From Iris pallida (Eukaryota; Streptophyta; Magnoliopsida; Asparagales; Iridaceae), in assembly GCA_029216955.1 (NCBI GenBank), contig JANAVB010009598.1, forward strand, positions 23,866,322 to 23,930,321: DNA of 64,000 nt. Direction: 5' to 3'. Every line of letters starts with the position of its first letter. The stretch's first letter is position 1. Positions 38,591 through 49,516 of this stretch are shown here, one piece after another. Made by a program: the position numbers and the translations under genes. Below the pieces are notes generated by a model. It made no database searches and was not told where the DNA came from. It saw only the letters and a list, made by a program, of their open reading frames with translations.

Positions 38591-40740
38591 TATCATACTC
38601 CATATAATACCCAATTCTCATATATATCCAAAGGTCACAAATCTTGATACATAGGACAACAGTCAATCCTATCTAGCTAGACTAGTATAACTCCTAGAAT
38701 GAATGGTCAGGAAACAAAAATATATTAATTAATGCCGCAGAAAAAATGTCAAGGATTGCATGAACCGCTCTGGAGCATATCCACAACCCTTAAACCAAAC
38801 AAGGATCAAGGTTGCAGACCGTCCTCCGAGTGGAACCGCACTCCTCCCGCTATCCGACAAACAAGACAGGTCAAGTAGCTAGGCGACTAATCTAGTCATG
38901 AGCCTGCCTAGTAGATACTGGAATCAGATATACTATACTACAGTAAACGTGCATAAGTCTGGTTCAGCAAACCAAAGGAACGGCTCTGCCCAAATCTTCG
39001 AAACAAATTCCCGATCGGGAATTCTAGAAAAATCCGGCAGAGTCTCCTTTGTATTCTGGATGGGAGCTCCCAGTGAATTGGGGCTAAATCCACTCAGCAT
39101 AACCCATCGCAGAATCGCAAACCGAGAACACTAAGTCTCGGGTTCCAACAGCACTACAATGCGTACTAGAAACCAAACCATAGCCGAGAATACTAATTCC
39201 CAGCGTCCAGCAGCACTACGATGTGTACTGGCCGCCAAGCTATCATAAGCAACAAGAATCGCCACGGAGGGCGCATTACAGACCCACAGTCATATCTAAG
39301 CCAGAAGCACGGTCATAGAAACAGTTAGCCAAGCCTTTACCTGACCATGAGTCGGACATTGGGTATATGGGGACAATCCATACAAGTGAGTCGTGCTCGT
39401 GTCCTCGGAGGTGTGGATAACCCGTCCGAGTTGTCCGATACGGTCATAACCCGGTATCGAACCAAGCTATCCTAGGTTATCATCATGGCAGTTCTACTGC
39501 TAAGCTACACTAATCATGGTTATATATTTACATTTATAAATAAATTAAATACAGTTAAATCCAGGACGAGGGCAAGAGCCGTCGATGAGCAAGGGATACT
39601 TGCCTAGAGGGCTCGGCTAGGTAAGCAAGTCTTCGGCGATTAGGATCCAAGCTAGCACGTCCATCATGGTCCTCAAAACACACAATAAACAATCATTATC
39701 ATTAAATAATAAAATAATAACAGGAAGCACAAAGACGGTAGAAGGCTATACCGCGTAGGTTTCGCAAGCAGTACAGGAATCGAGCACGAAAATCGAGGCA
39801 CGTGAATAGAAACGGACACACAAACCAAGATGCGCACGTACATCGAGACGTGCACAAGAATCAAGATGACATGAAAGTCGATACGAACGGGAAACATAAC
39901 ATGCACATAAATCGAGACGAGCACGTAGATCGAGGAATCACAAATATCGGGATGGCGTACGAATCATGGCGACACGCAAATCGAGGCATACACGTAAGTC
40001 AAGACGATATAAGATATAATATGATACGCAAATCAATACGACACACAAATCGATGCATGCACGTAAATTAATGCGACACATAGTTCAAGGTAGCACGCAA
40101 ATAAATACGACATGCAAATCAGTAAGTGCGTGTAAATCGATACGGCACGGGTCACGAAGTAGACACAAAGGCCGAGACACGAAAATCGAGATAACGCACA
40201 AACCAAAATAGCACGTTACCTGAGGCAACGCGGGGCTCGAGGCGTCCCGATGCCCAAGGCAATACGTGGATCAAGGTACACGCAGATCGAGGAGGCATAT
40301 GTAACGAGGTGCACGTAAATTAAGGCATACGCAGATCGAGCAGTTCGCTGCTCATGGCTGTACGTGCACCAAGGCACGCAGCCCGAGGCTGGCTCATTAC
40401 TTGAGCAGTACGGGGCCCAAGGGCGTCCCGTCGCTCGAGGCAGTATTGGCCCCGTGTGTGGCTGCTGCTCGTCGGAGAGAAGAGGTGAGGGAGGGGCAGA
40501 GGAGCTGTCAGGGAAGCCCCAGCCAAGTCGGATCGGGCTCCAGTAGAGGAAGGTTAGCAGCGGTAGTGCTACGAAGATAATGGCGACGACGAGAAGGGCA
40601 GTGGTAGCTGTGGCTCGCGGCAACGAAAGGAATGAAGGAAAAAAGACGGTGGCGGTGGCAGCCATGGCTGTTGTCGGAGGCGCCGAAGAAGGGAGAGATG
40701 AAGATGGTGGTAGCGCCGAAGATGGATGGAGGGACGGAGT
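38591..40740 (-). mobile_element. Central part of a reverse-oriented LTR (element H)
   Basis: It continues 29579 on the left and 43280 on the right once I and J are removed. Reading the minus strand from 43764, the order is AT-rich start, CT-rich stretch, GC-rich block (43600-43280 and 40740-40240), then a degenerate ACGTAAATCGAG array, then ordinary AT-rich sequence. That is the same architecture as the LTR of G on the other strand. Minus frames such as 40665-40216 follow the GC-rich composition. Its 3' terminus is not identified, so the extent of H is uncertain. Confidence 0.5.
39790..40350. repeat. Degenerate ACGTAAATCGAG-like array in H
   Basis: A loose tandem pattern of about 14-25 bases, built from CACG-AAATCGAG words (plus-strand examples CACGTAAATCGATAC, GCACGTAGATCGAGG, ACACAAATCGATGC), with some twenty or more decayed copies. 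Many units keep a CG in ACG and TCG. Confidence 0.65.
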
Positions 40741-43279
40741 TATAACGCCCCAGATCCAAAATACTGGAGAGCGGGGGCGGACCTAGCCAGCTACGTATAT
40801 TGAAGTGCAACCCACCTCGCTATACGGTCACGGTCGTCTAGATACATGAGGGTTTAACTACAAGCCATCAGTCTCTTATGGTCATGATCAAGCCTATTGT
40901 CTCAATCTCAAGCAAGTAATAACAGTTATAAGATGTCAGAGCACCAAATATACAATAGTAAGGCGTCCCATAAATTACATATTTGGATGATCATGAAGCT
41001 AGTCATACAAAATGTGAAGACTAGCAAGAGTTTCAGTCATACAAGATCAACCCGAGGATTTGTTCATCATGCTACAGCCCGTAGGCAGACAGTAAGTAAA
41101 GTAAAATCGAGCTAACACGTGCTCGTCGGCCAAACGCCTCAAAAGAATATTTTTACAATAGAGTGGGAGAGCAAAATAAAACCCACTCGTTGCCAGGGTT
41201 ACGCCTGGTGGTCACCATCTGGCGGAAAGGTAGGGAGATCCTCTGGGGCCGCTCCGATATCTGGCCATACAAAACCAGCTGGGTCAGATCTCAGAAAGAG
41301 CAAGTGCCACAAAGGAGGCTTCACTTAAGAACTAAAACCAACAATTAGCATAAAACATAACTTTATAATAAAAGACTGGAAATATGGAAAATCATGATGA
41401 TATACGATAAGCTAACCATAGGACTATTCAGATAACCAAGTTACAACCCGTAAACCAAACAAGGACCGGGGTTATAACCCTTCATCTGAACGGAACTTGG
41501 TTTTCTACCATTTATCGATAAAGTAAGCACAAGCATTCAGGTCATGCTAACGATCTTGTACAGGATCAGGATAAGACTAGACTGGGGTAGACTCCATCCA
41601 ATCAATCACGGCCAAGCAATGAGTATGGCTTGATACTTTAACTAACTAGGGTTTTTACAGGCCTAATTACTAGCAAGATGCAATGAGATTGTTCTACAGC
41701 CACAAGCCATGCAGACCATCCAGGCTATTCGGACACAAATTAGGGGGTTGAATTTATGTGGGTACATCGTCCAGGAAACGCATGTACCCTTAAGTAGCTT
41801 GAAGGGTGCAACACATGACAGTGTGCTAGAAATGTGCCCTGCTCGACGGCAGGCTACAGATCCCATGATGGGGCGCCCAGATAACGGGATTGCTTGTAGC
41901 TGAAAAATCTCTTCATGAATACTGGATTATTCTATTTATTAGCCTTAGTCAATTTAAGTAGGTACCCCTGACCGTGGTACTCAGGGGTCCCTGCCCTAGA
42001 CATGATGCGAGACAATACTGGTTCATTGGTACAAACACAATCGTCCACGGTGTCCAGGCCATTCATTCTTGTCATGTCATGCTAGCCGTCGCAACAGCAT
42101 TCAATAGCTCCCATCATGCTTGTTTGTCATATCTTGTCATGTCATGTCATGTCAGTTACTTGTCATACCATGCCCTGTACAATTACCATTCCAAACATAT
42201 TAAATAAATTTGTGATTATCAAGTTCATGACAAAAGACGTAAGAATATAAAAGGGCAACGGGGTACGCCATAGGGACTCAAAGTCTCTACGCGAGCGAGA
42301 CTACGCTAGGCCAAATAGACCCCGAGCATAAAACAGCTCGATACAGGCAAGACCTAAGGGTAGGCTGCTCTACACGAGCAAGAGAGCAGGTGGGTGGGAT
42401 TCTACGCGAGCAAGCGCTTTACGCTAGCAAAGCAGCATGCGGGCGAGACTCTACGCGGGCGAACCCTCTACGTGAGCGGAAGTCTAGCCTCTCCGTAGAG
42501 CTCTGTTCAGCTCGCGTAGAATAGATTACGCGGTCACGTGAGAACGTGTGCGTAAAGGGTAATTAATACGCGGGCACCTGAAACGTGTGCGTAAAGGGGG
42601 TAAATAATACGCTGGCATGTAAAACGTGGGCATAAAAAAACTAAATACTACGCTAACATGTAAGAACGTGTGCGTAAAAATCTCATCTTCTCTCAAGGGC
42701 CAAGACAAGCAGGCGTAAAAGCTCAAGAGCTCAAGAAAGCGCCATCTCGGTCAAGACTTGGTGAAATCCAGCCATTCAAAAGCCAAACTTGCGTAAAATC
42801 AAAATTCCTACCACATGGAACTCTCCAATTTCGAAAACAACCAAGTTCAGTAGATCAAAACCATGGAGATCAAAAATACTAAAACTTAGATCTACATGAA
42901 ATGAACCACGGAAATTAAAAATGCTAAGTACTAAAGTATCTTAGAATCTCGTAAGGAAGACAATAGAACAACAAAATTTGAGTTCCTCCATAAAGCAAGT
43001 TGCACTTGCCTACTACGGGTGGTCGGTTGAGGAATGGAGAAGAAGAAGAGAGTTATGAGAAATGAATAAGGAGAGAGAAGGGTTGTTGGGTTAATAAATG
43101 GGGGATGGTGGTAAGTAGGGGTTTGCATACTAACCCAAACCAAACCTAACCAGACCGAACCCAACCGAACCCGAACCAAGCAAATAAAATACCAAAATAA
43201 ATCATACAATGAGACATGAAATATGAGTCAAAATACGTACACGTATACGAAATACGTAATACGAACTACGGGCGTTACA
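40741..43279 (-). mobile_element. Solo LTR J, related to the LTR of E, reverse orientation
   Basis: On the minus strand it starts TGTAACGCCCGTAG at 43279 and ends GGGGCGTTATA at 40741. The first base pair of the plus-strand end reads TA where TG is expected. The flanks GGAGT (40736-40740) and GGAGG (43280-43284) match at four of five bases. Relation to E rests on shared boxes in the same order: GTAGGCAAGTGCAA near the leader, a CpG-motif array in the middle, and ACGTAGCTGGCT plus CGCTCTCCAGTATT near the end. No internal region is present, so LTR-LTR recombination probably removed it. Open frames inside are not gene-like. Confidence 0.75.
42270..42800. repeat. CpG-motif array in solo LTR J
   Basis: Repeated words CTACGCGAGCG, CGTGTGCGTAAAG and TACGCGGGCA at roughly 30-45 base spacing. 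The AACGTGTGCGTAAA units resemble the minus strand of the minisatellite in the LTR of E and also share GCGTAAA with D. Confidence 0.65.
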
Positions 43280-43764
43280 GGAGGCCATAGCGGTGGTGGT
43301 GGTCATGGAAGTGGTAGCTACGATGGAGATGGGGGCGACCGCGGTGGAGATGGGGGCGGAGATGTACGGGAAAGAAGGGGGAGGTGAGCTCGGGAAGGGA
43401 GTTGAGGATGAAGGGGTTGCTCCATGGGAGAGGGAGCTGAGTGTGAGAGGGATGGAGAGAGACATGGGAGAGGGGGTGGTGAGCTCGATAGGGGAGGGGG
43501 AGCTGCTCTCCAGAGCAAGAAAGAAAAGGAGAGATGTGAGTGAGGGAAGAGAGCAAGTTGGAGGGGTAGCTATGAAGAGTGAGAGAGAAGGAAGAGAGTT
43601 AGGTTTAGGTCATGGGGAGGGGTAGTTTATCAAAATTTTAACAATAATAAAAATATATGAGAATAAAATTCCCATCAAAGAAATAGTAACAAAAACCCCA
43701 AATTTAAAATCCTTAAAATACAAAAATACACTCATATGCCTATTTTCAAAATAGGGATTTGACA
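43280..43764 (-). mobile_element. Start of the reverse-oriented LTR of element H
   Basis: The minus strand begins TGTCAAATCCCTATTTTG at 43764, exactly where the pol frame of F resumes on the plus strand. The first 150 bases are AT-rich and then become CT-rich and GC-rich. The first five bases of F to the right (ATCTT) should be one target-duplication copy. The other copy is beyond the nested elements to the left. Confidence 0.55.
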
Positions 43765-46361
43765 ATCTTCGACCGATTGGAGCACCCGCAGCGACTAGCT
43801 CCGGCAGAACCAGAACCCGATAACGGTAAGATGAAACTCTACCGTTACACTATTCAAGCCAAAAACCTCATCCAGAAAATAGGTTACGACTTGAACAGTG
43901 ACAAAGGACTGAACTATGGCAAAGGTCGACGCCTTTCCTTATGACTTCGTGCCCCAAAGGGAAAGTCCCAAAATTACTACCAACATACTCTCCGGGGGTT
44001 GGGTTATGTTACACCCACAACAACATCAGAGAGCTATGAACCAGAGGTCCCGATGCATTCACATTCCTCGGACTCCTCAATCTGGGACTCTGATACCAGT
44101 ATCAGCCAAGCCCTCAAGAAGGTATTTTTTGTTAGTATGATCTCCACGGGTCCCCCAGTCGAAGATGAAGACCAAATGCTTGAATAGTTCGAAGATGAAT
44201 CATGGGATCAATACCTCGGATCCCAATGGGAATGGTGCTTCGAACAACGTAAACCTCCCACTGAAGACGAAGTCTTCCAAGTCGAGCTAGGAGATGAGGT
44301 TTCCCCTAAACCCGTCTTCATTAGCAAAAGCTTGACAGGAGAAGACAGAATCTCTGATACAGCTTATCCGAGAATACATCAATGTCTTTTCATGGAGCTA
44401 CGAAGACATTTCGGGTTTAGACCAGTAAGTCGCCATGCACCGTCTCAACGTCCTGCCCGATGCTAAGCCTATCAAATAGCAGCAGCAACATTTTTGCCCC
44501 AATAGCATGGATGCTATCGAGGAGGAATTCGACAAACTCTTAGAGAGTGGCTTCATTCGCGAAGAACAACTCCCAGATTGGGTGGCCAACATTGTCCCAG
44601 TCACTAAGAAGAATGAAAGAATTCAAGTCTACATAGACTTCAGGGATCTCAACTCGGCCTGTCCAAAGGACGAGTTTTCCCTCCCGATCATCGATGTGAT
44701 GATCGACAACACTTATGGCTTCAATCTTATGTCCTTCATGGATGGTTTCTCTGGCTACAACCAAATCAAGATATTTTCTGAAGACAAGAAGCATACTTCA
44801 TTTTGGACTCCAAAAAATATATACTGTTATACAGTAATGCCCTTCGGGTTGAAGAATGTGGGGGCAACATACCAGCGAGCAATGAGCACCATATTCCACA
44901 AACACCTCTGAAAGATGGTAGAATGTTATGTTGATGACATTGCCATCAAGAGCAAAAAAAATCCAGTCACTTGGATGACTTGAGAACATTGTTCAACTTA
45001 ATACGGACACATCAACTAAAGATGAACCCGACCAAGTCTTTCTGGGAGTCTCTAGTGGAAAGTTCCTAGACTTCATTGTCACGGTCGAGGGTATTCATAT
45101 TGACCCTGAGAAGACTAAGGCAATTTTGGACATGGCTCCCCAGAAGAATCTCCGTAAACTTCGAGGTCTACAAGGACGTATGGCATACATCAGAAGATTC
45201 ATAGCAAATCTCTCTTGTCGATGTCAACCCTTCACCAAACTAATGAAGAAAGGGGTCTCTTATACATGCATCGAAGAATGCTAGCATGCATTCGACGACA
45301 TCAAAAAGTACCTCACTAGTCCTCTGATACTGGTGGCACCAGTTGTGGGGAAGCCTTTTCTGCTGTACCTACGAGCCATGGACCACTCTCGGTGCTTTGC
45401 TAACCCAGAGGAGCAATGAAGGCCACGAACAGACAATCTACTACCTCAGCATAACCGTGATTGGGGCCGAGCATCATTATAATTCTGTGGAGAAGGAAGG
45501 TCTTGCTCTGCTCGTCGCCATCCAGAAGATGCATCATTATGTGGCCGGACAAACGATCCACATCATCTCCCGAGTCAACCCCCTCAGGGTCCTTATGACC
45601 AAGCCAGGGGCCTTAAACTCACTGTTAGCCACATGGGCAATACTTTTGACTCCTGATGACATGGTGTTCATCCCCCAAAAGGCAGTAAAAGGCCAAGCAT
45701 TAGCCAATTTTCTAGCAGCACATCCTATGCCAGAGACGTCAAGTCTCTACGATGATATCCCCGATGAAGCCTTAGAATCCAATGCCGTCTCAAATAATCC
45801 AGTTTAGCGCATGTTCTTTGACTATGCTTCGAGAACGGGACCAAAGGGCAAAATCATCACAGGGGTCGGACTCGTTCTCATCACTCCCGATGGTCTAGTC
45901 ATCAACCGCACATATTCTCTCATAGAGTCGTGCACCAATAATATTGCGGAGTATAATGCCCTCATCATCGGACTCCAACTTGCTAAACAGTTGGGGGTGG
46001 ACTACATCGAAGCCTATGGCGATTCAAAACTAATTATCAACCAAGTTCAAGGACAGTACGAGGTCTGACACGAAGATCTGGTCCCTTACCACCAGGCATC
46101 GGTCGAGATCATTTCCACCTTCACAGGGTTCTTTATAGACCATGTACCTCAATTGCAAAACTTGGAGGCCGATGCACTTGCAGGCCTCGCCGCCTCTCTG
46201 GCAGCTCCTGTGGGAACCCAATATGTTACGGTAATGGGCCGAGAGCTAGTTTGTCCAAGGAACAATCTGCATATGTGTCTGAGTTACTCAGTCTAAATGG
46301 ATACTAATGTTGACGTTCGGGACTGGTGATTCCCGTTTATAGACTATGCAGTCTATGGGAT
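43765..46361 (+). mobile_element. Tat-type Ty3/gypsy element F, central part
   Basis: F is cut on the left by H and on the right by E. It resumes at 57464 and runs past the window end. It holds the end of the protease/linker region, RT, RNase H and a second archaeal-type RNase H, the hallmark of the Tat lineage. Its 5' LTR and gag are left of the window and its 3' LTR is right of it. It hosts the other insertions in this part of the window and is the most damaged by stops and frameshifts. Confidence 0.85.
43765..46361 (+). pseudogene. pol: pol of element F: linker, RT, RNase H and second RNase H
   Basis: The region opens with a Tat-type linker (FDRLEHPQRLAPAEPEPD). RT follows with VYIDFRDLNSACPKDEF, VMPFGLKNVGATYQRAM and catalytic YVDD at 44927-44938, then an ordinary RNase H region (LRGLQGRMAYIRRFIANL). 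At 45811-46200 is a second RNase H with GVGLVLITPDGLVI, CTNNIAEYNALIIGLQLA and AYGDSKLIINQVQGQYEV, which matches the archaeal-type RNase H that Tat elements carry between RNase H and integrase. Damage includes TAG near 44183, TGA at 44909, frameshifts near 44960 and 45040, and TAG at 45282. The frame ends in the PFIDYAVYG block, where E is inserted. Confidence 0.88.
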
Positions 46362-49300
46362 TGTCACTCCCCGTTCCCAGAATGCGTATTTTAAAACGTA
46401 TATTGCTTGAATGTATTTATTTAAAATATTTATCATGTAGTATCCTGTATTTAAATTCCTCTAGTTTCATGTTAATTAATTATATGCTCTTAAATTTTCA
46501 CGTTAATTTATTTCCTGTAATTTTATTTCCTGTAATTTTATTTTTGTATTTTATTTCCTGCTTTTAATCTTCTGCTTGCTTTCGGGTTGGCCTTGGCCGA
46601 ACCCCCATAAACCCGGCCCATTAGCTCCCACCTACCACCCCTTTTGCTATTTAAAGCTCCCATCTCCATTCTCTCTCCTCATTACTCATCCTCACCATTA
46701 CTTCTTCTTCTTCCTCTCATTACTCTCCACCCACCAGCAGTAGCAGTAGGCAAGTGCAATCTTGCTTCTCCTTCATCTATTTTTATGGATCATTACTCTT
46801 CCTCTCATGATTCTGAGAGAGTTTACTACTTGGCATTTTTAATTTCTATGGCTGGTTTCTCCTAGATCTGAGTTATTGTGTTCACGGTTGTTCATAGGTT
46901 TTGATCTCCCAACTTAGCGTGTCTTATGGCTGGGAACTTCATTTTCTGGCTTGGGACGAAGGCTCAGTCACGCACACGTCTCTACGTGTCTGCGTGGATT
47001 TTGAGACACGCTCATGTTCTTACATATTAGCGTGTATTTTCAGTCACGCTCATGTTCTCATGAGCGTACGTGTATTTTCAGTCACGCTCACGTTCTCATG
47101 AACGTGCGTGTATTTTCAGTCACGCTCACGTTCTCATGAGCGTGCGTGTATTTTTAGTCACGCTCACGTTCTCATGAGCGTGCGTGTATTTTCAGTCACG
47201 CTCACGTTCTCATGAGCGTGCGTGTATTTTCAGTCACGCTCACGTTCTCATGAGCGTGCGTGTATTTTTAGTCACGCTCACGTTCTCATGAGCGTGCGTG
47301 TATTTTTAGTCACGCTCACGTTCTCATGAGCGTGCGTGTATTTTTAGTCACGCTCACGTTCTCATGAGCGTGCGTGTATTTTTAGTCACAAACGCGTCTC
47401 TACGTGTCTGCGTGACTTTTCACGCTCACGTCTCTATATGGGTGCATGGATTTTTAGTCACGCACACATCTTTGCGTACGTAAATTTCTTGTCACGCTCA
47501 CACTGTGCATGAGTGCGTCTATTTTTAGTCACGCTGTGCGTGCGTGTATCACTTCTCACGCTCACTGTTCACGATCATTTTCCACGCTCACTCCAGCTAG
47601 ACTTGTTGGCCTTAGTGTAACCTACTCAACTTGGCGTGACTTCCTGACCTGGGTATTTTATTTGTCCTATAATTATTCATTTAATGATGGCATGATAATT
47701 CTTCTATTATATCCTTACGCCTTTTGCGTGAATTTTTTGATAAATCATGATATGTTAAATTTGTTAAAATGGATTGTTATGTGGAATGCGCCTTGTGTCC
47801 GGATTGATCCATGGATACCCAGTATGACTAGAACTTAATCCTGAGAGTTATAGACTCGATCCCATGTAATATTGATTGACTTTCATGCCTTGTCACCATT
47901 GATAATGATTGTGACATTGACTAATATTGATCATGCGTTCCTAGTTGGAACTAAGAGACTGGCTAGTCATCTTATTGAATGAAATGAATGAGACACGTTC
48001 ATGTAATGAACTATTGTACTCGATTAGCCGATCCCGAATATTGGCATACAGGCACATGCAGGCTTCAAACTTATTTATTTATTTATTTAGCTATCTTACG
48101 AAAACAGTATATGCCCTTTATGGTCAAGGCATGATTACCCCGTGGTCAAATTTGATTGTTGCATCACGCTATGTAAAACTTACAACCTAGCCGCACGGGT
48201 ATTGTTGTAGAGTTGTGCATATCGTACCCCGTACGAAAGTACTCATTGAATGACCATGATCCACGGCATGGAACTTCACTCAACGTAGAGACCTTTAAGT
48301 TAAATAAAATAATGATGGCATGGAGAGAATAGATTCCCGAGTTCTTACATGGCAGCCCTCTTGGGACTATTAAGTGCCCGACAGGCCGGCTGGTTCCCAC
48401 AGATACTGTAAACCTGTCAAACAGGCAGGGAACGGTATCTGCTTATATTATTGTACATGCTATAACGGCGGGCGTCCCGCTGGGACTCGTCTAACTACAT
48501 GATTGGCACAATTGATTGACTGGATAGACTAGCCTTGCTCGCACATAGTAAGAACTGAGGAATCCCACTTGCATGATTCCAGGATAACTTGAGACTCACA
48601 ATAGCAAGCCGTAGGAATTAATTGGCCGTTCAAGATGATTTGTTTGTGTACTGTATCTGTTCTGTTGCCTAACTGAGATGATCAGAATGTCAGGACATGA
48701 CGGGCCAACTTCTGTCCTTGTTTGGTTGGGAGGTTGGTTCGAAGTGTCATGATATTATGTGAATCCTGGTGGGAAGCAGAGATCTATGATTATATTCTCT
48801 TGCATACTGGTTTAATCCTTCATATCGTGCTTCCTTATGGTACTTGCTATTAGAGGTCTAACCTCTCTGGTTTTGTATGGCCAGATTTAGAGTCGGTCCC
48901 CGAGGATCCAGCTTACTCCTACCTCCAAGATGGTCAATACTAGAGGAATGATCGCAGGAGGACTCGAATGGGTTCCTTACTTCACCGCTCGTTTTGTTAT
49001 TTACTTTATATATTAGCCGTTTGGCACCGACATGTTAGTCGGATCGTCTTGTACTTACTTTTGCATAATTGTAACTAAGTCAGACTGCAGCTGATAACAA
49101 TTGTGTATACTTGCTATACTATTTGGCTATGTTTTGTAAAGCCAAATCTCTAGAACATTTTGACTGAGCGTTTGGGACGCCTTACTGCTTTATCCTACAT
49201 GTTCTCTATTTCTATTTCTTGTTTGAATGATTGAGACAATAGATGTGAAGTGACCATAGTAAGACTTTTATGTAGTATGCACCCCCTCGTCTGGTTAGAC

Positions 49301-49396
49301 AGCATTGATCGTATTATACGGTATTCATCTACCCGTAATACGTAGCTGGCTGAGTCATTCCCCCGCTCTCCAGTATTCTGGTTCTGGGGCATGACA
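46362..49396 (+). repeat. 5' LTR of element E
   Basis: A 3035-bp LTR. A TATA-like GCTATTTAAAGC lies near 46648, followed by a CT-rich leader, the GTAGGCAAGTGCAA box, a hairpin minisatellite (47036-47390) and AT-rich sequence to ATGACA. Frames at 46346-46567, 46644-46865, 47509-47838 and 47945-48190 recur in the sister LTR by duplication and have no domain. Confidence 0.93.
47036..47390 (+). repeat. Hairpin minisatellite in the 5' LTR of E, nine copies
   Basis: Nine copies of a 38-base unit. Each unit contains CACGCTCA and its exact inverse TGAGCGTG around an 8-base loop, then CGTGTATTTTTAG. The copies are almost identical, with only a few changes at the left edge. Four more copies than in the 3' LTR account for about 152 of the 153-base length difference. 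Confidence 0.93.
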
Positions 49397-49516
49397 GGTT
49401 TTAGTGGTGGCCCATGCAGGTCTGATTTCAGACTTGTGGGGTGTTTTGTTTTATAGGATGTCTCAATCACACGTGTTTCCCCCTTGATCTTATAATTTGT
49501 TATTCTCAACCCTTGC
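49397..49516 (+). other. Leader of element E with primer-binding-like box
   Basis: TGGTGGCCCATGCAGG at 49405-49420, eight bases after the LTR end, is identical to the box in B. A non-coding leader follows. By reading-frame content it extends to about 49590, beyond the first ATG of the open frame. Confidence 0.6.

Noticed and set aside
40216..40810. Minus ORFs near the border of J
   Set aside because: They cross the J/H junction at 40741 and follow the GC-rich block of H. No domain.
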